NCBI RefSeq assembly: GCF_002216065.1
Contig: NZ_CP022282.1
Coordinates: 1,674,001-1,738,000, forward strand
Length of the DNA stretch: 64,000 nucleotides
From: Chryseobacterium sp. T16E-39
GTDB lineage: Bacteria > Bacteroidota > Bacteroidia > Flavobacteriales > Weeksellaceae
Reading direction: 5' to 3'
In this document: piece by piece, positions 35,674-44,216 of the stretch
How positions within the stretch are numbered: position 1 is the first letter of the stretch
Layout of the letters: every line of letters begins with the position of its first letter
Program-made: the position numbers and the translations under genes
Notes under the pieces: model-generated
Seen by the model: the letters and a program-made list of their open reading frames with translations, nothing else
The model's database searches: none
Told to the model about the DNA's origin: nothing

Positions 35674-36483
35674 TTATAGCAAATAGCCTATAAAGGCACC
35701 TGCAGTCGTCCAGTCCCGGTTAAGGTCCTGTATTACGTTAGCTCCTATGATTTCCAGAGCTATACATCCCGATATTGCACAGGCTGATACCATTTCCTTG
35801 ATCTGATCATTAGGAAGGGTCAAAATATAGTCATCCGGAATAACAGGCATCTTACCCTGAACCGGAGGGTTCTCGTTAAGAATAATATCAAGGATTTCCT
35901 GGAAATAATGAGCAATCAGTTTCGATCCCTGGAATTCCAGCTCTCTTTTTAATTCGATAATTTCCTCTGGAGTGACGAGATTGGCTATTGCATTCACATC
36001 TACATCATGCACTGAATAGAGAGCTTCTCCCGTATTGGATGCCGTAATCGTAATATCGGTCTTGAGGACACATTTAGACTTTTCAAGGTTGATTGTAAGA
36101 AGCTTAGTGTCCATTTCCGGTTCCGCAATATCTGCCAGCGTACTGAGAGGAAGAGTTCTTACATTACAGAAAAAAGTCTGATTTTCTTCCAGTTTGATCA
36201 TGATGACCACTATCCCTGTCGATTTATCTTTGGGCTCTACCACAAACGACTGGTAGTTGTTGGTTCTTTTTCCTTTGGTACTGATCACCGGTCTTATGGT
36301 AGGCTGAATGCTGACATTGGATGTTTGCAGGCCGAATACATCACGGTCACTGTTATTTTCCGTTTTTTTTACACTGAAGTAGGCATTGTCATCTGTTCTC
36401 GTCAGATAAAGGCTTTCATTGATTTGTCTCAGCGTACGTAAGTTTAAAACCTTAGCTGGTTTTGGTTCTATTGAATAATTCAT
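35674..36483 (-). CDS. Reb-locus protein, paralogue of the RebB-fusion protein
   Basis: A 269-residue protein whose first 215 residues share the domain of the protein at 27121-28026 (TIRPVISTKGKRTNNYQSFV, ADIAEPE, TGEALYSVHDVDVNAI). Its C-terminus differs: instead of HSTGIMFENA it has LPNDQIKEMVSACAISGCIA and ends TTAGAFIGYLL, a hydrophobic, membrane-like stretch. It overlaps the 71-residue gene upstream by 32 bp. One paralogue is thus tied to the ribbon and the other perhaps to a membrane. Confidence 0.7.
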   Translation of the reverse strand: MNYSIEPKPAKVLNLRTLRQINESLYLTRTDDNAYFSVKKTENNSDRDVFGLQTSNVSIQPTIRPVISTKGKRTNNYQSFVVEPKDKSTGIVVIMIKLEENQTFFCNVRTLPLSTLADIAEPEMDTKLLTINLEKSKCVLKTDITITASNTGEALYSVHDVDVNAIANLVTPEEIIELKRELEFQGSKLIAHYFQEILDIILNENPPVQGKMPVIPDDYILTLPNDQIKEMVSACAISGCIALEIIGANVIQDLNRDWTTAGAFIGYLL

Positions 36484-36667
36484 CTCTTATTTTTTTAAGT
36501 TTTTCGATTAGTTTTGTTGCTATATTCTTTTTGGTATGTTCGCTGACATGCTGTTCTACAGGAACTACCGCTTCTTTGATTTCAGGCTTTACTAATGGCT
36601 CTGTTAATTTTATGGATTTTAGTACGACTCCCCCTCCGTGATCAGTCACGGTAAAGTTTCTTTTCAT
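36452..36667 (-). CDS. Small basic Reb-locus protein
   Basis: A 71-residue protein, MKRNFTVTDHGGGVVLKSIK, with a Pro/Val/Lys-rich centre and a basic helix at the end (KKNIATKLIEKLKKIRDELF). It overlaps the downstream 269-residue gene by 32 bp and follows the 176-residue gene by 41 bp, so it is inside the same transcript. Real coding status is supported mainly by this packing. Confidence 0.55.
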   Translation of the reverse strand: MKRNFTVTDHGGGVVLKSIKLTEPLVKPEIKEAVVPVEQHVSEHTKKNIATKLIEKLKKIRDELFNRTKTS

Positions 36668-36708
36668 AGGATCCTTCTGTTCCGAGGTTTCTTCCGTAAC
36701 CGGCGACG

Positions 36709-37239
36709 CTACTCGTTTTTTTTTTCAGGATCCTCCTCTTCATTTTCCTCGGAAAAATCTGCCAATGGGGGAAGGTTTGGGATTCCGCTTGAATATGGAG
36801 TCATATTATTTTTGAAAATTGTATCGGAAAGTTTCGTCTTTGTTTCAGCATAATCACTTACGATCTTAAACAGGTCTTTCATCATTGCATTTCCATCTAC
36901 GCCTTCGGAACCTTGAACACTACCCTTTTCTCCTTTTTCTGTAGAACCTCCTGAGCCTCCTGAACCTCCCATACCTGGCGGAGGGAAATAGTTTCCATAG
37001 GTTAAGTAATTATTGGCTAGTTTAGTCAAGGCGACAAGGCCCACCTGCTCAAATCCTTTTAAAAAAGACTGTAAATCCTGTACCATCATCCCGGTCGACT
37101 GATCAATCATTATTTTCGCAGCTCCCAGCATCGGATCAGCCGTGGGTGGCGATAATACTTCCGTATTCACAAACACTACTGCTTTCTCCTCCGGTGTGGT
37201 AGGGTCAGCTTTTGCTTTTTTTGCATCTTTGTCAGCCAT
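36709..37239 (-). CDS. Extended RebB-like protein with Gly-rich linker
   Basis: A 176-residue protein. Residues about 25-85 look RebB-like (VNTEVLSPPTADPMLGAAKI then MIDQSTGMMVQDLQSFLKGF), with STGMM in place of STGIM. A Gly/Ser linker (GMGGSGGSGGSTEKGEKG) leads to a helical part and a highly acidic tail (EENEEEDPEKKNE). Start MADKDAKKAKADPTTPEEKA is charged. It may be a regulatory or capping subunit of the ribbon; the linker and acidic tail are unlike the basic RebB unit. Confidence 0.7.
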   Translation of the reverse strand: MADKDAKKAKADPTTPEEKAVVFVNTEVLSPPTADPMLGAAKIMIDQSTGMMVQDLQSFLKGFEQVGLVALTKLANNYLTYGNYFPPPGMGGSGGSGGSTEKGEKGSVQGSEGVDGNAMMKDLFKIVSDYAETKTKLSDTIFKNNMTPYSSGIPNLPPLADFSEENEEEDPEKKNE

Positions 37240-37256
37240 GGTTATAAGGTTTTAGG

Positions 37257-37472
37257 TTATCCTTTTAAAATCTTAATGGCATCTGCAACAATCGCAGGGT
37301 TGAGTTGATTCAGGTTCTGCTGATTGGATACCGAGTTCTGAATGGAAATCCCGCTGGCATGCGTGGCCATTTGATAAAGCATACTCATGGCCTGTGCCGG
37401 AGACTCACCGAGCACGGTAACATTGGTCTGCGTAACTGCATCTGTAGTCTGGTTGTTTACTGTGTCTGCCAT
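37257..37472 (-). CDS. Short RebB-like protein (first gene of the block)
   Basis: A 71-residue protein, MADTVNNQTTDAVTQTNVTV, then LGESPAQAMSMLYQMATHAS, GISIQNSVSNQQNLNQLNP and VADAIKILKG. It lines up with the small RebB proteins but misses the AATTQGVMQIYS segment, so it is a shortened variant. It is the promoter-proximal gene of the upstream reb block; 17 bp separate it from the 176-residue gene. Confidence 0.8.
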   Translation of the reverse strand: MADTVNNQTTDAVTQTNVTVLGESPAQAMSMLYQMATHASGISIQNSVSNQQNLNQLNPAIVADAIKILKG

Positions 37473-37895
37473 ATTTTTCGTTTAAATGGTTATTTAGTTT
37501 TAGTTTTTTTTGACACTCTCTAAGATTTCTCTCATCTCAATTCCATCTTTTGTTTTATATTGCGATTGGAATCGTAAGTAAGTAGTTACTTTCTCTCTTT
37601 TGTCTGATACAAATTTCATAAACTAAAACAACTCATCGTTAAGGGAAAAAACTGATTTTTGAAAATCAGGGAATTCTCCCAAAAGTGAAATGACAATTAA
37701 AATACTAAAACGGCATCCCTTTGTTAAACCCCACTGTTATCAGTAATTTCAACCATAAAGCAATTCCGGAAACATTCAAAAAACTTTAATTATTGGCAGT
37801 TAATATTCTTTTAATTTTTTATTTTCTTTTTTTTCGTAAGTTCACTCTGTAAAAATTTCTTTACCCTTCAGCTTACGATTGACTATTGACGAGAT
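37473..37895. other. Divergent intergenic region at the end of the reb locus
   Basis: A 423 bp region. CTGATTTT-TG-AAAATCAG (near 37651-37668) is a perfect hairpin, preceded by GGGAAAAAA. The AAAAACTGATTTT motif recurs near 28170, upstream of the other reb start. No gene is seen. Confidence 0.55.
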
Positions 37896-38762
37896 ATGCA
37901 TTACAAATTAAAATACCAGTTTTTATTCGTTTTACCAGGCATCCTGTTGTGTATGAACTGCTCTACTCCAAAGAATCTGGTCAACTATTCCAGAAGTTAT
38001 ATAGAAGTAGGAAAAGTGATGGATTCGGTTCAGCTGCCTTATATTGTTGATCTGTCTAAGCATAACAAACATTTGATCGCCGCAGGTGTTTCTCATACGT
38101 ACGATGATAACAATCCACAAGTAGCCGCCCTGAAAAAACTATATCTTAATTTCAAACCCGATATTATCATCAATGAGGGTGGACAGATTACCAAAACATT
38201 TGGAACTGAAAAAGAAGCCATAGAACAAAATGGAGAAACAGGACTGGTAAAATACCTGAGTGATCTTGATCATAAGCCTTTAATAAATGGAGATATTGAG
38301 GATTCTCTGGAGTTCAGGGTGATGTTGAAAAAATACCCAAAAGATGATCTTTTTCTCTATTATATCATGGAACGCCTTGTGATTCCGCATCTGAATGGTG
38401 CTTATGGCAATAAACCGTTTCAGGAGTTGTATGCAAAAGCCGTTCAGAAATGGTTTATCAAGGAAGGATTTCCAGTTGATAAAGACCTTCAGGATTTTGA
38501 AGGATTTAAAAAATTATACCAAGCCAAAATCGGGCATCCTTTGGAACTAAGCCTAAATCCAGACATTGAACTTTTTGATTATGTAAATCCTGACTGTACT
38601 TATTGTGCAATAGGGAGAAATTCTAAAATGTTACGTGATTCTGTATTATTAGGAAAAATTAATTCCGAACTGCAAACCCATGACAAGGTAATGGTCGTAT
38701 TTGGTCATGGTCATATTCTGGCCATTGAACCGGCTCTAAAAAAGATGGTAAAGAAATGGTAG
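37896..38762 (+). CDS. TraB/GumN-like lipoprotein (Tiki superfamily)
   Basis: A 288-residue protein with a lipobox at Cys22 (PGILLCMNCSTPK). The Tiki-superfamily pattern is present: AAGVSHTYDDNNPQ near the start, PDIIINEGG in the middle and VMVVFGHGHI at the end. Known members are metal-dependent proteases or hormone-shutdown proteins (TraB, PrgY, GumN). It should be an outer-membrane-anchored or periplasmic hydrolase. It is single and divergent from the reb block, so a link to R-bodies is not implied. Confidence 0.65.
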   Translation: MHYKLKYQFLFVLPGILLCMNCSTPKNLVNYSRSYIEVGKVMDSVQLPYIVDLSKHNKHLIAAGVSHTYDDNNPQVAALKKLYLNFKPDIIINEGGQITKTFGTEKEAIEQNGETGLVKYLSDLDHKPLINGDIEDSLEFRVMLKKYPKDDLFLYYIMERLVIPHLNGAYGNKPFQELYAKAVQKWFIKEGFPVDKDLQDFEGFKKLYQAKIGHPLELSLNPDIELFDYVNPDCTYCAIGRNSKMLRDSVLLGKINSELQTHDKVMVVFGHGHILAIEPALKKMVKKW

Positions 38763-38912
38763 ACTTTACAATCTAGTTATTGTTTTTATCATACTCTTTA
38801 AAATCCTTCAAAAGCCCATTCGGGAAATATCGTCAACACCGCGGGAAATGCAGGTACTTATAATCATAAGGCATCCTTATACCTTTGCTTTGTAATTTAA
38901 ATACCTAAGCAA

Positions 38913-40223
38913 ATGAAAATAAACAGATTAAAATCAAGTTGGCTGACACTGGCTGCTATACCACTTATCCTTGCATCGTGTAATGATAATGATGACAACC
39001 CAATGGAAAATGGAATGCCATCAACCATAACAGTTGAAAATATACTGGATTCAAAACCTTTGGTAGAATCAGGTATTTTCAAAAATAATGGTGCCTCTCC
39101 TGTAATTATGCCCGGAGAATCCATTTCTTTTCAGTTTTCGGCAGCTAAGGGACAGGCATTAAGCTTTGCCACTATGTACGGCTGGTCCAATGATCTTTTC
39201 TTTGCACCGGAAAATCCGGGAATCAAATTATACCAGGACAACGGTACTCCTATTGAAGGTGACGTTTCTTCCCAGATCAAATTATGGGATAACGGAACAA
39301 GAATCAACCAAGTACCGGGAGCTACGGTAATGCACCCAGGAACAGCTGAGACTACTCCTCAAAATATTACAGAAGTATCCGGAACTGATGCGCAAGGCCA
39401 TCCTTATGCAGCAGCATCTTCTTTAATGAAAACTTCTTTGCATTACGATGGTAATTCAACATTTACAGTAACCATAACCAATACATCCGGCAATACTACC
39501 AATCCGACCCCTTTCAGCCCTGGAGTTTGGGCCATTTCCTATATTGCAGGGGGAAATCTTCTGGATCCTGCTCCTCTGTATAAAAAAGGAACCCCTTCTA
39601 TGAACGGCCTGACAAAAATTGCTGAAGCCGGTGACACTACAGATCTCGGAAATTATATCAAAGGACAAACCGGAATCTTTACTCCACTTTCCCCAATACT
39701 CGTCGTAGTTTACAATGGAATAGACAATCCATTATACAAAACCGGGGAAAATGACAGAGGACAGGGATTAAAAGAACTGGCACAAAAAGGAGATGCCAGT
39801 GTTTTAGCAGGGTATTTAAAGAATGTACCAGGGGTAAAACAAGTCTATGTTCTTCCTGCGGCAGGTTCAACGGTGCTATTGCCTAAAATCGCAGGACAGT
39901 CCGGAGGAAAAGTTTCCCAACAGCTGAATGTAGCATCTGGTGATAAAATTGCAGTGGCCACGATGTATGGATTTTCCAATGACTGGTTCTTTGCAACTAA
40001 AGGAAGCGGTGTAGATGCCACACAAAAAGGAGATATTTCATCTTCAATCGCATTGTATGATAATGGAACAGCACTCAACCAGTTTCCTGGTGCCGGAATC
40101 ACACAATTCAATTTAGCAGGTACTCCACTGACGGAAAGTAAACCGATACAGGAGGTTCCAAATCCTAATTCATTTACTACATTACCTTCTATCACCAATA
40201 TGATTAAGGTAACCCTACAATAA
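38913..40223 (+). CDS. Lipoprotein with two spondin-type domains
   Basis: A 436-residue lipoprotein (LASC at about residue 22). Two similar halves each show SFATMYGWSNDLFFAP / VATMYGFSNDWFFAT, then LYDNGTALNQFPGA-type motifs, typical of spondin N domains, near residues 40-190 and 290-430. A more degenerate middle (LDPAPLYKKGTPSMNGLTKI) joins them. Spondin domains mediate protein or matrix binding; an adhesin or binding role is plausible. A terminator follows. Confidence 0.8.
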   Translation: MKINRLKSSWLTLAAIPLILASCNDNDDNPMENGMPSTITVENILDSKPLVESGIFKNNGASPVIMPGESISFQFSAAKGQALSFATMYGWSNDLFFAPENPGIKLYQDNGTPIEGDVSSQIKLWDNGTRINQVPGATVMHPGTAETTPQNITEVSGTDAQGHPYAAASSLMKTSLHYDGNSTFTVTITNTSGNTTNPTPFSPGVWAISYIAGGNLLDPAPLYKKGTPSMNGLTKIAEAGDTTDLGNYIKGQTGIFTPLSPILVVVYNGIDNPLYKTGENDRGQGLKELAQKGDASVLAGYLKNVPGVKQVYVLPAAGSTVLLPKIAGQSGGKVSQQLNVASGDKIAVATMYGFSNDWFFATKGSGVDATQKGDISSSIALYDNGTALNQFPGAGITQFNLAGTPLTESKPIQEVPNPNSFTTLPSITNMIKVTLQ

Positions 40224-40258
40224 CATTAGCTCATAACTCAAAAATAGAATCAATATCA

Positions 40259-40286
40259 ATTGGACACCTCATCAGTGTCCAATTTT
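40259..40286 (+). terminator. Intrinsic terminator after spondin gene
   Basis: ATTGGACAC pairs with GTGTCCAAT around a 7-base loop, followed by TTTT. Confidence 0.8.
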
Positions 40287-40309
40287 GCCCCATATAAAAA
40301 TAATTTAAC

Positions 40310-40984
40310 GTGAAAAATCCAATACAATACTTCATATACTCAGGTACATTGGCTTTATTGCTCTTTTTTGTTCTCTCCTCTTTTACTGCTCAGAAACAGC
40401 AAATGAAAATGGCAACACAGGAAACAACACCCTACGTTATTCCTCAAAAGTCTGAAGATATAAGCCCATTATTAATCGGAGAAAAAATTCCTGTAGCCAC
40501 TTTGTTGGACGCTACCGGAAAGAGTTTCGATCTTAATGCCGCAATCGCTCAAAAACCTACCATTCTGATATTTTACAGAGGAGGCTGGTGCCCTTACTGT
40601 TCAAAACAGCTTTCAGGATTACAGGACATCGTACCTGACCTGGAAAAAACAGGATATCAGATCATCGCGATCAGTACCGATCAGCCTGATGAGCTTATGC
40701 AGTCCGCGAATAAAGAAAAATTAAGTTACACCCTTTTGTCAGATGCCGATCTCAAAGTTTCAAAACAAATGGGTATTGCCTTTAAAGCTCCAAAAGGCTA
40801 TTGGGAGATGCTTCTGAAAACAACAGGAGGAAAAAATATTGATTTACTATTACCTGTTCCTTCGGTATTTATTTTAGATAAAAAAGGAACTATTCATTTT
40901 GAATACATTAATCCTGATTTTAAACAAAGACTCCAGCCAGACTTATTAAAATCAGTGGCTCAAAATATAATAAACAATTTATAA
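40310..40984 (+). CDS. Peroxiredoxin-like AhpC/TSA protein
   Basis: A 224-residue exported protein (GTG start, hydrophobic N-terminal helix) with the thioredoxin-fold motif RGGWCPYCSKQLSGL, Cys94 and Cys97, and the VFILDKKGTIHFEY strand. It belongs to the AhpC/TSA (redoxin) group and probably acts as a periplasmic peroxidase or disulfide reductase. The thioredoxin gene lies 11 bp downstream on the same strand, so they form a redox pair. Confidence 0.85.
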   Translation: MKNPIQYFIYSGTLALLLFFVLSSFTAQKQQMKMATQETTPYVIPQKSEDISPLLIGEKIPVATLLDATGKSFDLNAAIAQKPTILIFYRGGWCPYCSKQLSGLQDIVPDLEKTGYQIIAISTDQPDELMQSANKEKLSYTLLSDADLKVSKQMGIAFKAPKGYWEMLLKTTGGKNIDLLLPVPSVFILDKKGTIHFEYINPDFKQRLQPDLLKSVAQNIINNL

Positions 40985-40995
40985 TTACAACGACA

Positions 40996-41460
40996 ATGAC
41001 CTATACAAACAAAAAAATACGCTTTTTATTAAACCTTATGGTTTTATTATTTGCTGTAAACTTTATGACAGCACAACAAAAGGCAAGTAAAAACAGTACT
41101 CCTACAGAGGAAATTAATTTCAGAAACAGCAGCTGGAAGGAAGTAACTGCTGAGGCAAAGAAAAGCGGAAAAACTATTTTCGTTGATGCATACACCAGTT
41201 GGTGTGGTCCTTGCAAGCTATTAAAACAAACTACTTTTAAGGATAAAATGGCAGCCACTTACTTTAACAAAAGCTTCATTAATTATACCGTTGACATGGA
41301 AAAAGGGGAAGGTATTCAGCTGGCAAAGGACTGGAAGGTCAATTCATATCCTTCTCTGTTGTTTTTCAATTCTGACGGCAAAATGGTGCTCAAACAAATC
41401 GGGTATGTAGATGGTAAGAGGCTTACCGAACTGGGGAAAGAAGCACTTGCCAAAAAATAA
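40996..41460 (+). CDS. Secreted thioredoxin-like protein
   Basis: A 154-residue protein with an N-terminal signal (FLLNLMVLLFAVNFMTAQQ) and the active site WCGPC (Cys70, Cys73) in AYTSWCGPCKLL. Likely a periplasmic disulfide reductase working with the peroxiredoxin encoded just upstream. Length and motifs are normal for the family. Confidence 0.88.
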   Translation: MTYTNKKIRFLLNLMVLLFAVNFMTAQQKASKNSTPTEEINFRNSSWKEVTAEAKKSGKTIFVDAYTSWCGPCKLLKQTTFKDKMAATYFNKSFINYTVDMEKGEGIQLAKDWKVNSYPSLLFFNSDGKMVLKQIGYVDGKRLTELGKEALAKK

Positions 41461-41523
41461 TTAATTTTAAAGTAGCGAACACTGCTTATTTAATAAAAAG
41501 CCAGTATAATACATCAAAAAAGT

Positions 41524-42363
41524 ATGATCCGGAAATACGAAGACAAGTCTACCCTCGCCCGTTTTATTATGCATATTAATAATGAGGAATTAAAGGGTAT
41601 CGGGTTACGAAACGGCTCGCCTGTACCTATAAACACTTTTGTATATAACAAAGGGGAGGCACAATCTGTAACGATAGATGAAATAGAATATACGATGCCC
41701 GAAGGCTGCATATTACCTCTGGTGGCAAGCCTCCATTTTGTTTTTGAACATCCGGATCAATTGATTGCATGGCAGTTTAACCGCGAATTCTACTGTATTG
41801 TCGATCATGATACAGAAGTAGGTTGTGTTGGGTTTCTGTTTTATGGGATCCAGCATCCGATGTTTATCAAACTGAGCGAAGCAGAGAAAAAAGCCATGTT
41901 CCAACTCGAAAAACTATTTCATGATGAATGGAAATCCAGCGATAATTTCCAGGGAGAAATGCTGCGTACCCTCCTTAAACAGCTCATTATAAAAACGACC
42001 CGTATTGCCAAGCAGCAAAACGATAGCTATCAACAGTTTTCTGATGAGAAAATGGATATGGTAAGAAAATTCATGTTGGTTCTGGAAGGAAACTTCAAAC
42101 AGGAGCATGGGGTGAATTTTTATGCAGCGGCCCTTAATAAATCGCCAAAGACCCTGAGTAATATTTTTGCTATTCTAAAACAACCCGCCCCTTCTAAAGT
42201 GATCCAAAGCAGAATCATTCTGGAAGCAAAACGATATCTTCATTATACCGATAAGTCGGTAAAAGAAATAGCCTATGAGCTGGGATTCGAAAGTTCAGCC
42301 CACTTCAGCCGTTTCTTCAAAATGTATTCCGGTGCTAATGCCTCAGAATTCAGAAATTCATAA
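41524..42363 (+). CDS. AraC family transcriptional regulator
   Basis: A 279-residue regulator: N-terminal cupin-like sensing part (with EYTMPEGCILPLV and FEHPDQLIAWQFNREFYCI), a helical linker and a C-terminal double HTH (GVNFYAAALNKSPKTLSNIF, then VKEIAYELGFESSAHFSRFF). It follows the redox pair by 63 bp on the same strand and may respond to the same stress. Confidence 0.87.
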   Translation: MIRKYEDKSTLARFIMHINNEELKGIGLRNGSPVPINTFVYNKGEAQSVTIDEIEYTMPEGCILPLVASLHFVFEHPDQLIAWQFNREFYCIVDHDTEVGCVGFLFYGIQHPMFIKLSEAEKKAMFQLEKLFHDEWKSSDNFQGEMLRTLLKQLIIKTTRIAKQQNDSYQQFSDEKMDMVRKFMLVLEGNFKQEHGVNFYAAALNKSPKTLSNIFAILKQPAPSKVIQSRIILEAKRYLHYTDKSVKEIAYELGFESSAHFSRFFKMYSGANASEFRNS

Positions 42364-42716
42364 AATTCATCCCGATTCGGGGACTTCTTGACAATCAGTT
42401 ATCGCCTTCTACGAGGGCGAATACGAATTATATCTCTACCAAGACAAAAGCAAACCTATTCTATCCATTATCTTGATACCGGATTGACAAAGATTTTATT
42501 TTCAAAATTCTGTAAACACCTGAATTATGTCCAAGTACGGTGAAATACAACACCTGAAAACACGCTCTTTTAGTTGATAAACATAGGGTTACATAACACC
42601 CTAGCACACTTAAATTAATATTTTATTAAAAAATAGAATTTAACATATTGTATATAAGAAAATCTTGTTATTTTTACCAAATAAACAAAATATTAGGATT
42701 AATTAATATAAACAAC
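42364..42716. other. Intergenic region with candidate regulator box
   Basis: A 353 bp gap. Near 42582 CATAGGGTTACA forms with the following ACACCCTAG an imperfect inverted repeat; its reverse complement resembles the CGTA-N4-TACG boxes near 43296 and 45322. Nothing else is recognised. Confidence 0.4.
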
Positions 42717-43163
42717 ATGGTCGTTACTAATAAAAGAAAAGTCGTTCTTAAAATGAGAATTCTTATGGCATTATTGATTATTGATGTTTTCCTGGTCATT
42801 GCAGGATACATCCTGGAGTCTTTCATAGGAGAAGATATCGAATGGGCCCTATTAACTGTTTCCACAGTTCTATTTGGATTGATTTTAACCAATATCATTC
42901 GTTTAAGAGTTTTTCATTTTGAAAATACCGGAGCTGTTTTTTCAATCAAATATTATCACCCAATAAAAAGGGGTGTCATTTTTCCTCATATCGACTATCC
43001 GGTGAACAGATTACGCGCTTTTAAAATTGAAGAGTCTTTAATGGCAAAAAAAATAGTCATTGAAGTTAATAGCCAACAAAAAGAAACTCCGCTTCGTATT
43101 AAAGTAAAAGCATCCAACATCAGCGATAAAGATTACCACAGAATGATAAAATCATTTACATAA
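42717..43163 (+). CDS. Small membrane protein of unknown function
   Basis: A 148-residue protein, start at the ATG at 42717 (MVVTNKRKVVLKMRILMALL). Two membrane helices (about residues 14-33 and 42-64) precede a soluble part with KIVIEVNSQQKETPLRIKVK. No family recognised. The longer frame from 42648 adds an AT-rich stretch that is unlikely to be coding. Confidence 0.65.
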   Translation: MVVTNKRKVVLKMRILMALLIIDVFLVIAGYILESFIGEDIEWALLTVSTVLFGLILTNIIRLRVFHFENTGAVFSIKYYHPIKRGVIFPHIDYPVNRLRAFKIEESLMAKKIVIEVNSQQKETPLRIKVKASNISDKDYHRMIKSFT

Positions 43164-43295
43164 ATTTCCTTAAACTCCTTTTAATATTGCACAAATAGAG
43201 ATTTGAAAATTTATTTCGATCTCTTTTTTTGTTGTCTTTAATGACAAGTACATTTTTCTTATTTCGTTGAACCTAATTTCTTCGGCTAATCCATT

Positions 43296-43307
43296 CGTAT
43301 TTCTACG
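43296..43307. promoter_or_regulatory. Candidate response-regulator box CGTATTTCTACG
   Basis: CGTA-TTTC-TACG, an inverted half-site pair, 139 bp upstream of the 43446 start; a second TATTTCTAC lies at 43325. Related boxes occur at 45322 and 52743. A TTACTTTG near 43359 could be the -7 box. Confidence 0.4.
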
Positions 43308-43445
43308 GAAAGTTCTATTTGGTTATTTCTACTCTAAGATCCGTGATTTTTTGTTTGTTACTTTGAATCATTCAATCATCATAAAATTGAAATAACAGGA
43401 TCTGAAAACCTGTTTAATAAATCAAATAACCAAAAAACAAAAACC

Positions 43446-44099
43446 ATGGACACCATTGAAATCATCAAAACCGGAGTGGGTTTTAACGACCCTTTTGAAC
43501 CTATTGTTTCAGACCTGAAAGGTGAAGCAAAAGAATCTTATTCTATTGAAGTATCAGGCCAGGGACAACTTACCGGGCTTTCTTACACGATACCTGCACA
43601 TACAGAAGGAAGAATTACGGCTACCCTTCAGATATCAGCTTTATCCAGTCAGGATGTAAAAGACCTTAATGATCTGGCAATAGGAATGCTAAATGCATCT
43701 TATAAAGAAGAGGTAAAAGAATACGAAAAAACTTCAGCCAGTGCAAACCTATCCGTTTGGACCTGGTTTTTCGGAGGCGGTGGAGCTTCTGCTTCGTATG
43801 AAAAAACGAAAAACACCATGAAGTCCAAAGGCCTTACTGAAGGGCAAATCACTACCTTAATGAATGCGTTTCTTGAAAAAGCAAAAAATATGTCATCCGT
43901 GAAAATTGACTTTTACGTTAATAATTCTGCGAATGACTATTCTGTATCGGGTGACCTTTATTTATACACCGTTTCGGGATCGATCAGCACAGAAAAAGGT
44001 ACATCCCAATACCGTATGTTAGCGGATCAGGCTTCGGCAGGCGGTCCTCCTCCATCTGGCGGTGGGGCTCCTTCTTCAGGAACTATTAAATTGAACTAA
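43446..44099 (+). CDS. Unknown leaderless protein with Gly-rich tail
   Basis: A 217-residue protein, MDTIEIIKTGVGFNDPFEPI. Beta-rich N-terminal half, then a central amphipathic region (SANLSVWTWFFGGGGASASY) and a tail rich in Gly, Pro and Ser (GGPPPSGGGAPSSG). It has no signal peptide. The central aromatic/glycine segment looks like a membrane-interacting or pore-like element. It starts a cluster of similar unknown genes and is followed by a terminator, so it is an independent unit. Confidence 0.65.
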   Translation: MDTIEIIKTGVGFNDPFEPIVSDLKGEAKESYSIEVSGQGQLTGLSYTIPAHTEGRITATLQISALSSQDVKDLNDLAIGMLNASYKEEVKEYEKTSASANLSVWTWFFGGGGASASYEKTKNTMKSKGLTEGQITTLMNAFLEKAKNMSSVKIDFYVNNSANDYSVSGDLYLYTVSGSISTEKGTSQYRMLADQASAGGPPPSGGGAPSSGTIKLN

Positions 44100-44126
44100 C
44101 ACTCTTTGCAGTGAAGATCATTAAAT

Positions 44127-44162
44127 CCCGGAATTGCTTTTTTTGATGCTGTTCCGGGTTTT
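44127..44162 (+). terminator. Intrinsic terminator
   Basis: CCCGGAA (44127-44133) pairs with TTCCGGG (44152-44158), then TTTT. Confidence 0.7.
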
Positions 44163-44216
44163 AATAATGAATATGATATATTAATTATCCTGTTGCTCCC
44201 TCTAAAAACCAAAATC

